Shown one piece after another: positions 60,247 to 64,000 of a stretch of 64,000 nt of DNA. A program made the translations under genes and the position numbers. Origin of the DNA: Anagrus nilaparvatae (lineage: Eukaryota > Arthropoda > Insecta > Hymenoptera > Mymaridae); assembly GCA_022575985.1 (NCBI GenBank), contig JAKSXM010000132.1, positions 12,896,001 to 12,960,000 on the forward strand, given 5' to 3'. The notes under the pieces were generated by a model. The model ran no database searches. It worked only from the letters and a program-made list of their open reading frames with translations, and was not told the DNA's origin. Within the stretch, counting starts at the first letter, position 1. Every line of letters begins with the position of its first letter.

Positions 60247-62518
60247 TAGCTATTTTAAGGGTGAAATATGGTGAAAGGGGTAGGTCAGGCATTAGGAATT
60301 GTTTGGAAAAATCAATGAAAAAAGTATCCAATTTTAATGAAAAATGTTTGAATATAATATTTTTTATGTAAATTTAAGTAAACTTCATATAAATTGAGGT
60401 CTCTTTCTTTTAAGTCCTATTTACAACCCTTAAAATTTGGATAGGGGTGGTACTCCAGTCAAAATACGGTTTTAATTGTAATATTACTGACGAACCTCAG
60501 ATTTGTTCTACTATAGGTTTTTTGGGTAGCTGAACGCGAAAATCGGAGTCATTTGTTAGAGAAATTGGGGCTTCACCCTTAAATTTGCAAAAACTACCCC
60601 CAAAAAGGGGTTGTTATTATATACTCGCACTTTGAGCACTAAGATTTGCACCATACGGGTTTCTTGGATCACTGATGAATAATTTAGACTTCTTTTTCAT
60701 AAATAATTAAAATTTCACCCCTCAACTGGCTAAAACTACCCCAAAAAGCGGGTGTTTTTGCTATTTTCGTACTTTTAGCATCCAGGATATGCCCGTACAG
60801 GTTTTTGAATCGCTAAAAAAGAATTTTGACTTCTTTTTCATAAAGAATTAAAATTTCACGTACTTCGGACGCTTAAAGTGCAAAAATAACAAAAACACCC
60901 CTTTTAAGGGTAGTTTTAGCCAATTTAGGGGTTTTAATAATTTATGAAAATAAGTCGAAATTTTTGATTAGCGACCCAAAAAACCTATACGGGAATATCC
61001 TGGATGCTAAAAGTACAAAAATAGAAAAAAAAGACCCTTCTAGGGGTAATTTTAGCTATTTTAAGGGTGAAATATTTAATATTTATGAAAAAGGGATTGA
61101 AATTCTTTTTAAGCGACCCAAAAACTGTATGGGCATGTCCTGGATGTTAAATGTACGAAAGTAGCAAAAACACCCCCTTTTTGGGAGTAGTTTTAGCCAG
61201 TTTAGGGGTGAAATTTTAATTATTTATGAAAAAGAAGTCTAAATTATTCATCAGCGACCCAAAAAACCCGTATGGTGCAAATCTGAGTGCTCAAAGTGCT
61301 AGTATGTAATAACAACCCCTTTTTGGGGGTAGTTTTTGCAAATTTAAGGGTGGAGCCCCAATTTCTCTGCCAAATTAGTCCGACTTTCGTGTTCAGCGAC
61401 CCAAAAAACCTATAGTAGAACAAATCTGAGGTTCGTCAGTAATATTACAATTAAAACCGTATTTTGACTGGACTACCACCCCTATCCACCTTTTAAGGGT
61501 TGTAAATAGGACCAAAATGAAAGAGACCTGAATGTATACGAAGTTTACTTAAATTCACATAAAAAATATTATTTTCAAACATTTTTCAATAAAATTGGAT
61601 ACTTTTTTCATTGATATTTATTTATTTATTTATTTATTAACCATTATAAAATACAGAAAATTGTACATAAACAAGTAAAATGTAATATACAAAACATTTC
61701 CGCATCCTCAGAGTCAAATCAAAGTTTGACTGTGCGAGGAAATGGTAAAATCAATTAAATTAAATTCTTAAAGAAAATAGAAATAGATAAAATTTAAATA
61801 CAAAATAAAATTAAACATTATAAAACAATAGTTAAAATGACTAGTAGTCTATACATAAATAATTATTAATATAAATTTCAAATATTCAATATTAAAATAA
61901 AAAATATATTTACTAAATACAACATAATAAATTGCAAGTATAATTTCAATAATAAATCATTATTCATTATTCATATCTTAATTAATTATTAAACTGATTC
62001 AAATTGCTCAAAGGTTCTAAAAGTCTCTTTTTTAAAATTTTTGAATTAGATAAATTGAGAAGTTTAAAGTTTTTAGGGAGTAAATTATATAATTTTAAGG
62101 ATATAATGAAAGGACTCTTTTTGTAAACAGATTTTTTTATAGTAGGTAACTTAATATGATCTTTTCTAGTACTGAAAGTAGAATTTTTATATAAGTTTGT
62201 AAGATCATCATAATAATGTGTTAGAGCATTGAGCTTGAAAAGCTGTTTTAAATCCAAAAATTGCGAAGGATCAATTTTTATAATTTTAATAATTTTTTTA
62301 TGAAAGCTGATTTTTCCAAACATTTCCTAATAATGCCTAACCTACCCCTTTCACCCCCGTTTTTAGGGTATTTTAAAGGGTTGTAGGTTAAAACTAATGA
62401 AAGATTCTAAAAAAGCATGAAATTTTACTATATGGATGAACTTTTTAGCCACTTATCTATAAGGGAATATACTTATTTTTGCTCATTTCCAAAACTCTCC
62501 GCCCCGGCGTTAATGAGT
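60247..62518. mobile_element. Copy 2 of the 1.6-kb foldback, left-truncated, split by a LINE
   Basis: It carries the same internal units (gggttttttgggt-like, catccaggatatgcccgt, atttcaccc) and the same right end, ggcgttaatgagt at 62506-62518, as 36717-38315. The left end lacks about 160 bp of copy 1 and abuts the foldback at 59399-60244. A LINE 3' end sits at 61616-62307. The plus frame 60964-61164 is repeat sequence. Confidence 0.7.
61616..62307 (-). mobile_element. 5'-truncated LINE 3' end (CR1/L2-like)
   Basis: On the minus strand a frame down to 61982 reads LFKLNALTHYYDDLTNLYKN, then KKSVYKKSPFIISLKLYNLL and PKNFKLLNLSN. The pattern KSP-x5-LYN-x-LP near the end is the usual C-terminus of CR1/L2/jockey-type reverse transcriptases. 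After a 3' tail the element ends in repeated ATTT/AAAT units (61616-61640), as such LINEs do. TGAT repeats at 61612-61615 and 62308-62311. Comparison with foldback copy 1, which lacks it, shows the insertion site. Confidence 0.75.
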
Positions 62519-64000
62519 TAATTAGGCCTCCGCCGTATTTAGGCCCCCTAAGTGTTTATTTGGCCCTGTTAAGGATATAAATATATATTATTAAGCTAAT
62601 AAGATTAAATTATCACAATAATTTTTTTTATATTTGTATTTATTTTGAGCTCATTCTGAACTTTTTTGAATTCATTTTGAACTCGCTTTGAACTCATTTA
62701 TACTCTCATTTTCGGAATTCATATTGAATCGAATTGAATTCAAAATAAAAATTGTGCCAACTGGGATTGGTGGTGTCTCGACTATATAATTTTGTCCTAA
62801 TTAGCTTTTTATAGGTCTGTTCTTTTTTTCCCGAAAAAGTAGAACTGGAGTTAAAGAGAGAAAAAAAATGCGCGCTCATTTCAAACATTTTGTAGGTTAG
62901 ATTGTATTTTATTTAAATTTTTATTAATTTTTTTTATTTTAAATAATAGATTATTTACTGCTATCGATAAAAAGCCATTTTAAACATGTTTTGACATTTA
63001 ATTTTTAGTAAAAGAATTTTATCCCAAAAAAACGTTTTGCTTTTTGAATTACCGCCATGAAAAAGAACGCGCGTTCTGTTTAGTTTTCCCCCAGTTTTGC
63101 TCCAGGTTAACTTTTTTGGGAAAAAAAGAACATACCTTATTTTATATATACAAATTATATACGATAGGTATCCGCTACATGTTCATACCTCTTATTGCTT
63201 AGAAAATTTTAAGTTTTACTGAAATACAAATCTTTCTTTTTTAAATTTTGCAAATCATTATATTTGAAAATGGCGCGCAAGGGAAAGCCGATAGAGGGGC
63301 CGATTATGATTGGTCAAAAAAATGTAACAGAGAAAATAATCTTTTATCTTTTTATCTTTATCTTCCAGCTGCAAGAAACCCAACCTAACATTTGTGCATG
63401 CAATATGCATCAGTTGAAGTTGCATCATGATGAATTTATGCACAATGTCATGGAGCCTCCATGCACAATGTAGTTGCATTCTTTGTTTATAAATAAAAAA
63501 TTATAAGTTAAACCAGATACCTAAATTTTCAGACAAGTTTAATGTGTAGAAAACGTTTACAAATATAATTACATTAGGGTTTATTCTTGAAATTTATGAT
63601 TATTTGTATCAAGAAAACTAAAAATGAGTCGTTATCAGTACTGGCCATTATACAATCCTTATCAAATAGCACTAAAAGATTCTCACAAAAAATAACACGT
63701 GTGAGTTTATAATCAAGAATGAAGATAATTAAATAATTGAAATCTGTTGACTAAAAGGTAAAAAACCATGAAGTTTGTAATAGTGCTTTTGCAAATAAAA
63801 TTAATTTGTTTCAGATTTTCAATAAATCTAAATAATTAAAATATTTTATTTTAAATGGCTTAGGTACAGGCTAAAAGTATAACATGTAAAATATTAAAAA
63901 AATATGTTTCTTTGTAAATACTTAAATTGATAGCATATTTTTTTTTTAAGTCAATATTTTTAATTAGTAAGCTCATTATCAATGTTAATTTATGTTAATA
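62519..64000. other. Right flank, no gene confirmed
   Basis: 62519-62560 is GC-richer (aggcctccgccgtatttagg). Around 63268 an ATG-led frame starts with MARKGKPIEGPIMIGQKNVT and continues to 63473. It could be a chance frame or a first exon, as it is less AT-biased than its surroundings, but I recognise no family. The opposite strand is also open there. Confidence 0.35.

Overview
This window is AT-rich eukaryotic DNA with long T/A homopolymers and microsatellites, intron-split coding sequence, LINE and DIRS retroelements and many miniature foldback transposons. Nothing in it is prokaryotic in layout. R1-clade LINEs and the small-intron structure of its one host gene point to an insect. A very AT-rich hymenopteran parasitoid would fit, but I cannot fix the taxon.

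The only intact host gene I can model is on the minus strand at 20327..11881. It has nine coding exons that join in frame to 663 residues and encode an SLC26-family (SLC26A11-like) sulfate/anion transporter with a C-terminal STAS domain. The first coding intron is about 5.3 kb and full of repeats. The other introns are mostly short, and one of them carries a 233-bp MITE.

The rest is accessory sequence. 0.95-4.9 kb is a decayed DIRS-type tyrosine-recombinase retrotransposon with a 214-bp solo LTR nested in its reverse transcriptase. 6.26-7.46 kb is a TTAA-flanked MITE. 7.8-9.4 kb is a broken R1-like LINE. 9.6 kb and 32.5 kb hold two opposite copies of a palindromic MITE, each with a perfect 8-bp target duplication. 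13.5, 21.7 and 40.4 kb hold related TA-flanked MITEs. 18.1-18.8 kb is a 700-bp palindromic TA-flanked element with half a copy at 51 kb. From 36.7 kb to 62.5 kb there is a run of long foldbacks (1.6, 1.0, 0.9, 3.9, 1.1, 0.85 and 2.3 kb), some nested in one another. The 3.9-kb one has CACAGTG ends and a 5-bp duplication, as Transib elements do.

The most unusual locus is 42.4-46.1 kb: a degenerate tandem array (period about 727 bp) of a gene whose remains read as a zinc-dependent deaminase (HAE plus CxxC motifs, then a G-C-H-G-K-V-Y stretch). It resembles the OTT_1508-like deaminases that I recall from intracellular bacteria and scattered eukaryotes. All copies carry stops or frameshifts, and the array lies between two same-strand fragments of an R1-like LINE. 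No tRNA, rRNA, CRISPR or operon features were seen.
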